Numbered from the stretch's first letter, positions 21,574 to 33,608 are shown. The stretch: 64,000 bases of DNA from Straminergon stramineum (GCA_963920665.1 OY987263.1:33158547-33222546), one strand, 5' to 3'. A program made the numbers and translations. The notes: generated from the letters alone by a model not told the origin.

Positions 21574-22070
21574 AGGTGATGTGGTGCCTGTGGATACAGA
21601 GAAACGACTTTGTCTTCAACAATCATAGGTGGTCAGTGGACCGGCTGTTAGGCCAGATCTGGGGTGGGCTGCTGGACTACGGCCTGGCTGAATGGGCTTT
21701 TCGTTAACCGGAAAAAGCCCCGCGCACAAGAGACTCAACAGCAACCGATGAGCGCCTTTATGCGGCGTAGGTGTAAATTCGGCTTTTTTGCGCAATGGGA
21801 GAACGGGCAGCCTGCGTGGGTGGCATCCGGACACAGAGAAGGATTCGTCTTCCAGCCTCCATGAAGGCGGTGAGCTGGCCTGGCGCGCGGCAGCTTGGCC
21901 CCTCTCTGTGCCGTGCCCGCTGCCTGTCTGTCTCCGTGTGTCTTCTGGGTTGGGGGGGTAGTGTTTGGGTCTGTCCCGCCAGGCCACGCGTGGCTGGCGG
22001 TTTTGTATTCTAATAATCCTTTGCAATGAAATTCCGTTTCATTTGTGTCAAAAAATAAAAAAATAAAAAA
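21574..22070 (+). mobile_element. 5'-truncated LINE with 13-bp target duplication
   Basis: Direct repeats AGTCCAGGGGAAC flank the insert at 21561-21573 and 22071-22083, with preceding A residues also shared. The 5' part encodes CLWIQRNDFVFNNHRWSVDR and then LLGQIWGGLLDYGLAEW, the same post-RT region seen in the 11323-11740 element. A GC-rich 3' UTR follows, then CAATGAAATTCCGTTTCATT, TGTGTC and an A-rich tail. The two copies share the architecture but not a close sequence, so they come from different LINE lineages. Dead on arrival. Confidence 0.87.
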
Positions 22071-22083
22071 AGTCCAGGGGAAC

Positions 22084-22670
22084 TCATAAGCTCCAATTGG
22101 GCCTCTGATTTCGAAATGAAGATAAGATTAACTTTTTGGAAGCAAGCTTCAGCATGCAGATAATGCTGATCAGTTTATAATGTCAGAAATTCGGACTGGA
22201 TCAGATGGCCATTGCCGTTCTCTTTATTTTTTGACACAAATGAAACCAGTAACTTAAGTTATGGTTCTTGGTTCTTGAGAGATTGTCGTGAGACTGTTGC
22301 CTGGGTGGATTGAGGGCATCGGACAAGAATGAAGTGAACTGGTGGATTTTGAATATTATTGCTATTCAATTGTGATGGAAGTTGCTGCATTTCTTTGTTG
22401 TGTTTAGTTCTACTGCAGGAGTTGTAATTATGTAGGAGCAGCCTAGTCAGCAGTCATCTTCTATAAAAATCATAATTTGTGAAAAACTGATTTTTTCCTG
22501 GCCTTGTCCATGATCAATCCTGTGAGCAACTTCATTTTCAGTACAGTGTTTTAAATTTTGGCTTTAGTACTGCATTGTTTTCAAATCTTTTCATTGCAAT
22601 TCTGATACCATTTCAGCCTGAGCAAAATTTTAGTAATGAATTCCTTGATAAATCAATGTCACACACAACT
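22084..22670. other. No gene seen
   Basis: A short minus-oriented LINE-tail-like motif (TTTTTTGACACAAATGAAACC) lies near 22229-22248. Nothing else is recognised. Confidence 0.4.
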
Positions 22671-23212
22671 AAGGTAAACCAACCCATGACAAGCAAACTG
22701 CCTAATGCAGTCATCTAGAAAACCACCCATTAGAGTCTTACACAAACTTATGGTAGATTTTTTTTGATAAATGAGAGTAGGACTACATTAGACTGATTTG
22801 TGGCCATAATCTTGTCTTGGGAGATGGTCATGGAATTATTAGTGACTGTCATAGGGCACTTACACCATTCAAGTGTAAATTGGTCATAAAAAGTTATTTT
22901 TTTATTCTTTCATGTCATGGCCATGTTAGGAAATGTTGTAGCCATGTTAGAAAATGTTGTGACTGCTTTAGGTGGTAAGATGACCATTATGGAAACTCTT
23001 TTTGCTAATTTGGGGTAGTCTACAGATTGTGTTGGGCTAATTAGGCTATAAACTTCAAAAATTCATAAAAAAGTTTTACTTGTTGAAAAAATAAATTTTG
23101 AATTGCTTCCTTCAATTCTCACATATGTCCATGTACGGAAAAAAATATGAATCATTGTGCTAATGGCAATAGTTCAGACCACTCATTCTACATGTCATAG
23201 GCAGGTTTACTT
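22671..23212. repeat. MITE-like TIR element, copy B
   Basis: The left end AAGGTAAACCAACCCATGAC and the right end GTCATAGGCAGGTTTACTTT form an imperfect terminal inverted repeat of about 20 bp, giving a 542-bp element. The right two thirds match 130-503. A TAA/TTA-like 3-bp duplication is possible but not certain. It does not encode a transposase. Confidence 0.7.
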
Positions 23213-25427
23213 TAATAGGATAAAGCAATTTTTATTCCTAAGTATACATTTTGATTTCAGGTATGCAAACCCAGTTACAATTGGTCAAAAAGCCCAATTC
23301 TCACTTGGCCTTAGGAATTTCGAAAGAGCGGTAGTTGTACTGATTATAGCCACTTGTGTTCACATCAGCCATGTTTTTTATCCCCCAAACCTACGTGGAG
23401 TCCTAATTGGCAAAGTCATAACTGCGGTGTTATGTGTAAAGCTTTGGAGTTTGGGGAGAAAAATTCGGCATCATTACCAAGTTTTTCATAGCACCTCTTT
23501 CTTACCAAAATAAAGATTTTAGGAAATCTCGCGAGTTTTACCTGTGGTGTTTCCTAATCTCTGTTATCAAGCTTGATTACAAAACAACGGTAGTTAAATT
23601 CCATGGCAACATTAACTTCAACAGAACTTCTGCTGAAGATAGGTCATGAACCAAAAGTTTTGGTACCTGCAAATCTCAAACAATGGAAATCATACCTCAG
23701 TACTAGTTACGATGCACCCAATTGGAGTCACTGATGCTTTGAATGTGATTATAGTTCTTCAGAAGATAGCTCTGGTGATTGATTGAATACTCATTCATTT
23801 TGTGTCGATGCCTTTTGGTTTGATTCCAACAATTCAAGACCCAATTCGCAAAACAAGTGAAGTGAACCACAGCTCCTTTTGATTGAAAAAATCGCTCGGA
23901 GAAACAACAAATTGTGAAAGAACTCTAGGAAACGAGACATAAATTGAGAGAGTGGACAATGGAAGTGAAACGATGGAGAACATGTCTGAGGCGATGTACA
24001 ACACAGAAGAGGGGACAAACTGTTTAGTATGAGGAAAAAACAACAGGTAGTGTGAACCCCTCTCCTTTCCATTCCACCAATTTTCATGAAGACCTGAAAT
24101 TCATTAACACCACATATGTGAACAACACGACATTATATATTTCCCATAAACTACAAAACCTACATTTCTGCAAAACAAATCCTATCACAGCTACAGTTAT
24201 CAATATTACATTTTAGAACCGCTTGTATATAGAGCCAATGAGAATGTACCTTAAGTGAAATCCGAAGATAAATTCCATCTTACATAGTGATGTTTAAGTG
24301 CATTGAGACTTCTAGTTTACCCAAAACTTTATTGGAGGTCTTACATGCAAATCTCAAAAGTACCTAGGTCAAACTTTATTGAAATCGAAAGAAAATTGTC
24401 TATCATCATGAATAGATGCCTTACTCTAACTAAGGCAAGAGGCTCATGAATGGACCTTCTAAAGTCTTGTCTGCCTTTTTCATGTGGTTTCTTGAATGGG
24501 ATTATTTTTAGCTCATTTTTCAAACAAAGAGAAATAGATTTTGATTGTAACACAAGTCATTTCATATTTTTTGAAGCATTTTCGAATTACTTATGAATTT
24601 TCAAACGAGATGAGTCATAGGTCCCTATTTATGACCCTGGGTCTTTCATAAACTTTTCACTTGCAACTTCTAGAGAGGAATGAGGAAAGCAAAGAGAATG
24701 ATTGGCTCTTGCAATAAATAGTATTTTTTCTATCAATTCATTCAGTGAATATAGAAGGTCCATTTAAAAACCACCTCGTATCAGTTCAGGTGAATTTATA
24801 TGGGCGGTTCTAAATGCTTGCTCACTTTAGAGCCTCCTATTTTAGGGCTAGCTTCGATGTGAAATTGGGGCTAGTCAAGTCTACCAATCAACGATGGAAT
24901 GGGAGTTCTAGAAAAAATGAACTCCCATTCCACCATTGATTGGTGGATTTCACCAACCCTGACTCCATACGAAAGTCGGCCCTTAGTGGATGTTTCATTT
25001 GTGTGATTGAAGCTCATCGTCAATGGTTGGGCCCAACTTCTCATATTAGCATCCAACCTTCTTAACTAAGACATCTAACTTTGTAATTGTCACTTCTTGA
25101 CCTTATCACTATTTTGTTCAAAATGCAAAGGTGTTTGGATCTCTTGGCAAAATCATATTGCTTATTGGGGATGTCTGCTTTGCTATCCCTAATGGAAACA
25201 ATTGATGTGTTGGTGACATTCGCTTAAACATGAGATGTATTCATGTGTGATTTCATTGTTGCTTTGAAGATTTGTAAGGGTCAATTGTACTCTTTGTATG
25301 TGGACAAAGGCACTTGTTACTCAATTGATGAATTTTAGGCTTTCAAGAACCTTTTAGATTGTTGCCATGATGATGAGCAAATTCATTTGAAGTGGATCTC
25401 AAATTAGAACATTGATGTCACTCACCA
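23213..25427. other. Non-coding stretch with a short hairpin
   Basis: No gene is seen. The frame at 23157-23513 runs out of the MITE and has no domain. A hairpin at 24883-24944 is listed separately. Confidence 0.45.
24883..24944. repeat. 26-bp hairpin, 10-nt loop
   Basis: ACCAATCAACGATGGAATGG (then GAGTTC) pairs with GAACTCCCATTCC (then ACCATTGATTGGT). Only two positions are not Watson-Crick, and both could be G-U on one strand. The loop is TAGAAAAAAT. The size is miRNA-precursor-like, but it could equally be a MITE remnant. Confidence 0.7.
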
Positions 25428-26549
25428 TGTCGCGCCCCTTAGTGACACTTACCACCTTAAGCCCACTTTCCAAACACTTAGCACCTTAGTGCCACTAAGG
25501 TTTACGCTCTCCTAACACTGCACATGCCACGCACCCACAATGTTAGGTTCTAACCCAAGTCACGGGGTTCCCCATTCCTCTGTGACTCCCAATCCTTTCC
25601 TTCCAACACTTAACTCCCACAAGACCCCAAGCATGTCATTTGATGACATGGGGCGGAACTTCCATTGATGTCCAAGCACTCGGTGAGGCACTACTCCCAC
25701 CGGTGCTAACCGCCCTTGAATGGGACCCAACTCCCCACTAGGCCCAATCCAACTCACTTCGGAACTCACTAATCGGGACTCACCAAACGGGACTCACACC
25801 ATGGCCTAGTGTGAAGTGGGACACCACCCAACCGGTATCAAGGAGTGCACAAGCACTCCATGGTAACACACAAGTGGTGGTGAGGCTCCAACACTAGCCT
25901 CACCACCCGGGGCCACTTAGGCTCACCATGGCACCATTCGGGAGTGAGGAAGGAGACCACCCCTCCTCATAGTACTCTCTGCGGGATTCGGCAGCCCCCC
26001 CCATGCTAGAGGTCACCGGGAACCCCCAAGATGCACCCCATCTTGGAAGACCACCCATTTCTCCCGATTCGCACTAGTTTGGGACTCCCGAACTTCCACC
26101 CGGCATAACTTTGCGGTCCGGGGTCCAAATCGCACATGCGACCCCATTTTCGACATCTACGCGACGCGTAGATGCCGATGGACTACTCACTTGCTCCATT
26201 CGAACAAGTACTCGCAAAGATATCGCCCTCCAAAGATTTGGGACACTCCCGGCGCGACCAGGGCGCTCCCGGCGCGTCCGGGACACCCCCAACTTTGAAC
26301 GCCCATAACTTTTGACTCGCAAGTCCAAATCATGCGTTCTTTGAATGGCTGGAAGCGTCTTCTCAAGACCTTTCCAAGCGTATATCACACGCCCCCAAAT
26401 TCGTCCGGATCAGAGCACTACATCGCTCTGATCGCTCGGGACTCCTAGTCCCCCTCACCTCATCTCTTGCAAGGCTTGGGGAGTCACCCCCAATGTCCCC
26501 CTTGCTCACCAAGGTGCCACGGGCACGCCTTGTGATGAGGGTCGTGACA
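25428..26549. mobile_element. Solo LTR (1,122 bp) with 5-bp target duplication
   Basis: The segment starts TGTCGCGCCCC and ends GGGTCGTGACA, giving TG...CA ends with short inverted repeats (TGTCRCG / CGTGACA). It is flanked on both sides by CACCA (25423-25427 and 26550-26554). Its base composition is clearly more GC-rich than its surroundings. There is no internal gag-pol, primer-binding site or second LTR. This is what unequal recombination between the two LTRs of one element leaves behind. A Ty3/gypsy origin is likely but not provable from an LTR alone. Confidence 0.88.
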
Positions 26550-26554
26550 CACCA

Positions 26555-27395
26555 TGCATTTGTGGCAAACGGTGAAAAAGTATAGGCCTCACACAATGGG
26601 CAACTAGTGAATCGTGAGACATATAGAAGTATGGTATCTATTATTAAAGATGAGTGTTTAGGTGATTCCCTACAAAACACTTTGAGTTTGAAGTAGATAG
26701 TTTGATTTTCAATTTTGGCATAAGTTTTAGCATGTGAGCATTGTTTTGCAATCTCAATCAAAATTCATGATGGCTTTGAGAATTTCCAGTTGGTAGTTTC
26801 AATGTCAATTTAGTTGATGGTTTGGCCATTTTAGTTTCATTTGGGAGTTTTAGGGGCTTGTAGATTGAGGTGATGGGGTTGGGGGGGTATAGGTACTATG
26901 CAAATCTCGTTGAAGGATTTGAAGTAGCATTTCCCCAACCACATTCTCATGGACACCATGGGCATTGTATATCCATAGGTATTCAATAACTTCCTAAATA
27001 ATGTGTAGTTGATGGAATGTGTTGGGATGCTTGATATGGGTGGATCAAGTTCTTCTTGCCTTATGCCCTTTTTTAGGCTTCCATTTTAATTTCCCTTGTA
27101 CTACCTTGTACTCATTTCTTTGTTTGTGTGATTAATGTAAAATTTTGGTGCAGTATTGGTTGTAGGGTGACCGTAAAGCCAACTTTACAAAGCACTTGAA
27201 AATTATTTGTGAATTCTATGGGGAGCCTCTCACAATGGAGTAAAGCACTTGGTTCTTTCAATACTTGATCAATACAACCTCTAGATGCAACATTCTATAA
27301 TTGTTCAAGATGATGATGCTAAAAAATACATGCAAATATATGGATCCTTCATTTGATGTAAACCCTGTAACTCGCATGTGGACGGACCTTGATGC
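26555..27395. other. No intact gene; probable upstream hAT debris
   Basis: AT-rich sequence preceding the hAT fragment, with no recognisable frame. Confidence 0.4.
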
Positions 27396-27612
27396 ATGCA
27401 CCAGTTTTCATGTGAGTTCTTCAAATTAGTTGAGGTAGCGACTATGCAAGTTATGGATTCTATAGAGGATGAGAGATGCTTCAGCTCTCTTACTTTCCTT
27501 AAAAAGAAGTTTAGGAATTCTCTAGACACACGTGCAGTTCATTGTTGGCATGGATGCATAGAAAATGTTCACTCTTAAGAACTTTCTGTATGATGATGCT
27601 TATAAAGTTATA
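27396..27612 (+). pseudogene. hAT transposase C-terminal fragment
   Basis: The plus strand encodes FFKLVEVATMQVMDSIEDER, then CFSSLTFLKKKFRNSLDT. A +1 shift then gives VQFIVGMDA, a stop, and KMFTLKNFLYDDAYK. This follows the hAT dimerisation-domain pattern (SVEDERxFSxLxFxKxKxRNxL ... FF/TLxNFPYD). It is interrupted by the frameshift and stop, and it is a different subfamily from the element at 3655-5881. Remnant only. Confidence 0.65.
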
Positions 27613-28021
27613 AGTAGTAGGTTGAAGGTGTAGATTACCGATATGGATTGTGCACTTAAAGGTATTGCCAATTCACTACTTCTTCATACCCTTTCTTGGT
27701 ATGAAGATTTATCTAGAATACACAAGGACCTAGTATGACCTACTTGTATCCATCAAGATTATAAAATGTATGTTCACCTTGCTAATTTTTTGTGTACTTA
27801 TATGTTGATGTAAGTTGTATGCTTATTGTTAATTGTATCACCAAAATTCCTATGTTGTATTAGTGGTGGAAGCCATATTTGCTTTGATTGTAAAGAACAT
27901 GTCACCCAATTAGCACTCACTTCAAAAGTTGGGTTGCAAAAAAATGCTTAGCACCTTGTAGTGATTACCACATTTTTCTCACAATATGAAATTTGTCATT
28001 GCCTAAATTACCCACAACACT
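27613..28021. other. No gene seen
   Basis: AT-rich sequence between the hAT fragment and the MITE, with nothing recognised. Confidence 0.4.
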
Positions 28022-28256
28022 TTAACCTTGTAACACTACCGCGGACACTAAGTGTCAAATGGATGATATAGAATTCTCCCCATGTGAGCCAGAATTGCGA
28101 TTGTTCATCCTTGAAATTTTGTGCAAAAAGGAGGAAGTCTTCAATAGTAGTATGACCTCCAATGAATACTTTTGTTTTTCTTAAAGTAGATGATTCACAC
28201 TATTTCAAAAACTAAGGAAGATTTTGATGGTGATTAGCTAGTCTTAATAGGGTTAA
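28022..28256 (+). repeat. TTAACCC-type MITE (member 3)
   Basis: It starts TTAACCTTG and ends TAGGGTTAA. The interior matches 49775-50004 in order: AATGGATGA, AGAATTCTC, GTTCATCCT, GAAGTCTTC, TTTGACCTCCAATG-like text, TTTTGATGGTGATTAGC. Confidence 0.7.
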
Positions 28257-28346
28257 GCAAAGGAACTAGGATTCTACTTTGAAGTCATGAATAATTGGCA
28301 AATACTTTCATCCATAAAAAAACAAATGGTGCCTTTTTGTCACTGC

Positions 28347-28410
28347 ATCATAACTATATTGTCGCCACATTAGAACTATTTGTCGCCACATGAGAACTAT
28401 TTGTCGCCAC
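28347..28410. repeat. 21-bp tandem repeat, three copies
   Basis: The unit is AT(T/G)AGAACTATTTGTCGCCAC, with a slightly diverged first copy. Confidence 0.8.
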
Positions 28411-28544
28411 TTGGCCTACCACCAACCCCCCCAAAAGGGACTGAGCTAGATGTAAGGCGGGGGACACAATCAAGCCCGTAGGAGCCTTTATGGGTCAGAG
28501 CCGCTATAACCAGGGTGAGAAATAGTGAACGCGAGGTTTGCTTC

Positions 28545-30072
28545 CCCCCTGTCCCCCACCATGCGATCAGCTCGACGTCAGTAGCCGCTTCATGGGCCTG
28601 CTACCTCACATCTATTTTCCGCCCTTTGATCATTTAATGTGTGACGTACTCCTTGGTGTCCCTCGGTGGGTGGCATGCAAAGGCAAGCCAAGCGCTGCTA
28701 GATTTTGCAGAATGCAGACACCCTTGATCTGGAATGCTGGCGCGTATCAGTGAATATTAAACTATTCTATTCTACTTATCTGCAGCCATCTACCTCCTGA
28801 TGGGGCGGACTCTGACATCGCAGTGATCGCACCGTCGTCCCCCATTTCCGCTTCAGCGATCTAGGCCATCGCCCCCGTCCTCTGCGTATGGTACCATTCA
28901 ATCCCCACCCCACATCCCCACCCGAACGAAGAACCTGGGCGATTCTACTGTGGTTTGGCGTCCTTCTCGTCCTTCTGTCCCTAGAACAGCGACCAATAGG
29001 AGCAGCTCTATTTCCTTAATTTGCAGGCACCACGCGGTTACCCTCACCCCAAATACAGTAATTCCGACTGCTGCGACGCAAACCCTCCATGATCGACTGA
29101 ACCCAGGCCCACGGAAAGTCGAATTATTATCCCAGCCAGTATTTTCAACCGGTTTTCTTCCTTTCTTCCTGTCCCTGTTCTGTTCTGGGTCATGGGCTCC
29201 TGGCGATGCAAGAAAGCGACGTGAGGCGTTCAAGGGAGGAATTAATTACATACTCGCCCGAAGCCACCTTCACGCGCTTCTTTGGAGGAACAAGGAGTAT
29301 CATCCGATGCAACGTGACTGGTGCATCGATCATCCGATGCAACATTAACTTTCATGACACCTGCGGCCACTTTCATTAATAACCATAAAGTTCTTAGAAG
29401 GGAAATTTCGGTAAAATTGCATACGCCATTTTCCATTCATTTCCTTCTTACCACGTCAAATTCGTTAAATTGGCATATTTCCACAAACTTGGCACTTTTT
29501 CGTTTAGACTGCGTTCTGAAATCTCTACCAGTCCTGGACTTTAGAGCTTTGGGAAGATGAATCAGAGTTTTGGGCGCCCAGAATCCAGCCAATTAAACAA
29601 AATTGTCCATTTTCACCGTTCCCCATCCGCGCCATTTTAATGTAATACCGCCATTTTCTCGAAATGTTGGTTTTGGCTTGTGTTTGCAAGAAATTATCAT
29701 CCTCTAAACCCTCTGTCATGATGCTTGTCAGATAGCACGACCTTCCAATCTAATCAGTCGATCTTGTAAGTGTTCTGTAGACACCTACCTGTCAAAAATT
29801 TCTGGCAATATATCCAATCCGTACATTCTGATCACTCGTATGCGTGTATAATACACTCTGTATCGCTTTGGTTTGATTTGATTTTCATGACAGACTCGGA
29901 ATAAATGGCGAACAGAGAGTGCATGGTTTATCATTGTGCCGCTTGTCAATGTAGCTAATTGGAGTCGCCCGCTGATGCATTCAGAATTTTGTCTCGCAAG
30001 ATAGATCGGTTCTGAATGTGTGGTTTGTCGGTCTGCAAAGATCGCTTGTGTGAAGAAACGTTGGCCAACACC
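28545..30072 (+). promoter_or_regulatory. Upstream half of tandem duplication unit 1
   Basis: It aligns with 33609-34665 from GCGATCAGCTC through CGCTTCATGG, CTGCTACCTCACA, CTCCTTGGTGTCCC, AAGCCAAGCGCTGCTA, AATGCTGGCGCGTATC, the ATGG(T/C)(A/T)CCATTCAATCC block and AAATTTCTGGCAATATATCC, down to the gene start. Some short stretches near the left edge are open in the same frame in both units (RFMGLLPHIYFPPFDHL versus RFMDLLPHTYFQPYDHL), which hints at a decayed exon. The last few hundred bases probably carry the promoter and 5' UTR. Confidence 0.55.
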
Positions 30073-30955
30073 ATGACGCCGTTCACGCTGGATCATGCAC
30101 TCAGCTCCGCAACTCTGCAGTTCACAAGAAGCGAATTCTTGACATACATTTTGGAGACGAAGGTTCCTGACTTCGATGTCGACGACGAGGAGAGACTCCC
30201 GAAATCCAACATCTCCACCCACATGTTGCCTGCAGGAAGGCCTCGCACCGTTGACGGTGCTCGTGAAGCCAACATGATCGCAGGGCATCTGCACAACGGA
30301 GAAGGGTGGGACTCTGACAACGCTGCCATGAAGATTCTCGAAGAACAAGGTATGCCAAGAAACGGTGATTGAACATATGTAAAACCACCATTAATTGTAA
30401 GGAATCGTGTTTCAAAAATAAAATCTAGTGCATTCCATAGCTCAATTGCTCAGTGCTTCTGCAGCATTGATCACCCAGAAACGTAACTGATATGATTTTC
30501 CTGAACTCTCCTGGTGGCCAGGTTCAAAAGGAGATCCATCCCCAGTGAATGAAGAGGACCAGAAGATCACTGGTGGTGAGCCGGGTGATGTCGTTTCAGA
30601 CGGAATCTCCCACTCCCAGTGTCTTGAGTTTTTGAGCAGCCAAGGGCCACACTTTCTCATGAAAAATCTCCATGACAAAGAGACGATTTGCAGCGTGTTA
30701 TTGGACATGGCTGAACATGTGGAAGTGCTTCCACCGGGGAATGAGCCATTGCCGTGGGATGTTTTGAACATGACTCTGTGGAAGTCTTCCTTGTGCGAGC
30801 TGATGAAAGAAATGAAGACCGTGGAAGAGAAGTGTTCTTCTTTGATTGGGACCTCCGGAGTGTATGTGCTGACGACATCGTCGTACTCTGCATTTCTGCG
30901 AGCTTTGGCCGCCGAGATTGCTGAAGCAGCTGTGAGGATCCAGCTGGACAGCTAA
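30073..30955 (+). CDS. Unknown tandem-family protein, copy 3 (two exons, 236 aa)
   Basis: Exon 1 is 30073-30349 and exon 2 is 30522-30955. The 172-bp intron has donor CAAG/GTATGC and acceptor GGCCAG/GTTC, phase 1. The start is the ATG in CACCATGACG; an upstream in-frame ATG at 30016 exists, but copy 1 shows it is not used. Residues 1-92 include MTPFTLDHALSSATLQFTRS, an acidic DVDDEE and MLPAGRPRTVDGAREANMIA. Residues 93-236 include KITGGEPGDVVSDGISHSQC, LPPGNEPLPWDVLNMTLWKS, MKTVEEKCSSL and a C-terminal SAFLRALAAEIAEAAVRIQL helix. There is no signal peptide, membrane span or recognised domain. It is identical to copy 4 except at six sites between 30549 and 30642, all amino-acid changing. Function unknown. 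Confidence 0.75.
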
Positions 30956-33590
30956 TTTTTTGGCACCACCGAGTTGTTGTATTTAGTGATGACCAGCGTT
31001 GTTTAGGTGTTGTAGAAGTACTGTTAGACTAATAAGGAAGGAATTATCCTCAGGTAAGAAATTCATTGTAAGAATCTTGTACAAATCTCATACCGTACAT
31101 AATGGGTTGATGTCTCGTTCTGGGAGAGTGCTACGTTTGTCTGTACTGGTCTTCGCCTGGATGGAAATACCGCACTCCTAGGTCTTATTTTTTTTTTTTA
31201 ATTTCAGACTGCAAGATAGTTATTTGTTTATTTCTTTCTTTATAGCAAAATCATTTATCCTGAAATTTCAGGAGTTCTATTGAAATAAAATCTGCTTTGT
31301 TTCTCATACATATTTCAGGCCACAAATTTGCAGAATGTGGGCATGGTTCAAATTTTACTCAATTATTTATGGAATTGATGTATACTGGGGGGTAAGCTTT
31401 GTTACTGGCAACAAGCAGAGAGGATGTCTTGGGGCAACAATGCATTGTTCCACTTTTGGCTTCAAGCCCTGAGCCCTGCTCTCTACTATCATAGTGAGGT
31501 GAAGTCAGAGGGGGTAGAGACTCTCTCCATGTTGGTAAGTGCATGCTACCGGAGGTTCAACTCAATGTTTATGTTGTACAAAAATTTCCTTGGAATCAAG
31601 TATAAAAGATGTTTTTGTCAATTCATAGCCAATTTCAGGTGATTGCGAGAAACACTTGTCCTATTTTTTGTCCCCTTGTCCTTAGATGAGTGTTTTTTTG
31701 CTCATAATTTTTGCATCATTTGTCTGTTTGGTGTGAAATTTGGAATGAACGTACATGTGGTAGTTGCAAATATTGAGTGATTTTTTAAAAATTTTATAAA
31801 CTAGTTTACTATTTAAAATTGTCCTTGATTAGATCTCTACCTTGGCCATTTTGGAGGTTTTTAGTCCTATTTTTGACTCAAAAATGCAAATTTGAAGCTA
31901 CAAATTGAACATGTTGGACATCTACTAACATTACAAGGACTAAAGATGAGTTTTATGAAAATAGCAACATGTCGGTTGCACACATGGGTTCAAAGTGACC
32001 TTCCTTTGCTAGAAGGCTACAAAGAGGGGGGGAATTTCCTACATGAAGTTTTTGGTGCAATGTAAGCTCAATCTTCTCTAACAACATAGCTTTTTTTAAT
32101 GTATTTTTTTAATTACTAAAAATGAAAAGGTCCACAAACCCCTATTCTATTATTTCTTGCTCTCAATGGCTTTTGTAGTATTCTGTAGTAATTTGTAGTA
32201 CTACACAATATTGATTCAATGGATTAGATTTCTACCGGCACATTGTTGACACACAATATTGATAGTTCTGCATAGTATTGTTAGTCCTATGGCCCAAAAC
32301 CACATTTTTAAGACAGAAACTTGAAGTGTTTCTTGCAATCACCCTTTCCTTAAATTCCACCAACTCTTAGCACAAAAATTATGGTATTTGTATATGCAAA
32401 GTTCTAAAATCTAGGAATCATATAGATTCATTATTCTAACTACATACTTTAGAAAGTACAAAAGTCACATAATTCAACCAATTTAAGGAAATCTACATTA
32501 ATACTTCCTAGCATTGGATTGTTTCGACCTTGAGGCTTTCTTTGAAGTTCATGTCCAAAGTGTCTTCTATGATAGATTCTAATCCTTGCATTCCACATAA
32601 TCAACGCCTAGATTGTTTCAAAAGTCCAAATTCTTTCTCTCATCATCATTTACATACATATTATAATATATCAAATGTGAACATTCACAATTGTATGAAA
32701 ATGTATACCATTATGAACAATTCTTGCACATCATGCACCACAATTATATTTGTTCAACAAAAATGGTTGAATCTTGAGTTTATCATACCTAATATTCTTG
32801 ACCTTCGAGGCAAGGAACACTTTGCTTCCCATGAATAAAGACTTCTTTTGTTTTAGATAGTTTTGGATGCAAGCTTGTGCATGAATTGTTGACCACTATG
32901 AAACAAATTATTCTTGTTACAATTACACTTTATAGAAAAGGACCATGCTCCATTGCTCACTATTGCTCTATGTTCAATAATGTTACATATGATGAATTCA
33001 ACAATGACAAAAGTACATATTAGAAAGAGAATTCTAAAATATGTAAAGAATTGCATTGCTTTAAGCTTAGTTTGCTAACTATAGTATCTTTTCTCTAAAA
33101 AATTACCTAAAGTTTGCTTTAATTTATTGCCCTCATGGCCTCAACTTCATTTTTTCTCTTACACACCAAATTTATGAAAATGATTGTTACAAATTGATTC
33201 TAGTGCTCGAGGCATTATTTTTGGTTAGGGCTAAGATATGTACACCTAATTGGGACTTGCTTGCAAAATGAATCCCTATTACTTTTTGCCTAAAGCATAC
33301 AATTTGTATTCATAAGAGCCTAAGGTTGATTTTGGACAATCCATAGAAGGTCCTCAAAAAGACCAAGTTCTCGAAGCGTCTTGGAACACAGAGTTACATT
33401 TTCCTTTCTTCAATGTATCACTAATGAACCAATATTATACATTTCAAAAGCTTGGTGCTTGTAGTAGCCATTGCACTTAAACTTCCAAAATTTGTAACTA
33501 ATTCCACAAAGGTCCTAAAAATATAGTGTGACTTGGGTTAGATGCGAATTCCATTTTTCTTTCTATGATAATTTACTGATAAATATTTCT
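30956..33590. other. Downstream half of duplication unit 1, no further gene
   Basis: The first ~700 bp are the shared 3' flank (CACCGAGTTGTTG, TCTCGTTCTGGGAGAG, CTCTCTCCATGTTGGTAAGT). Around 32520-32760 the text TTTGAAGTTCATGTCCAAAG, TCTAATCCTTGCATTCCA and TCATCATCATTTACATA aligns with 37240-37440, showing that the tandem unit is about 5 kb long. There are no convincing ORFs. Confidence 0.55.
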
Positions 33591-33608
33591 AAGGAGTTTG
33601 GCTCCCTC

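Noticed and set aside
23157..23513. 118-codon plus frame
   Set aside because: It begins inside MITE copy B, has no domain and looks like chance.
28950..29348. 132-codon frame upstream of copy 3 as an extra exon
   Set aside because: The homologous DNA upstream of copy 4 does not keep this frame open, so it is not conserved as protein.
30016..30072. Upstream ATG extending copy 3 (and 34591 for copy 4)
   Set aside because: The extension differs between copies, and copy 1 has an in-frame TAG immediately before the conserved ATG. Initiation at MTPF is therefore preferred.
29785..30348. 187-codon minus-strand frame (and its twin at 34417-34941)
   Set aside because: It is antisense to exon 1 of family copies 3 and 4 and exists because those exons are identical. 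The sense strand has conserved start, splice sites and partner exon.
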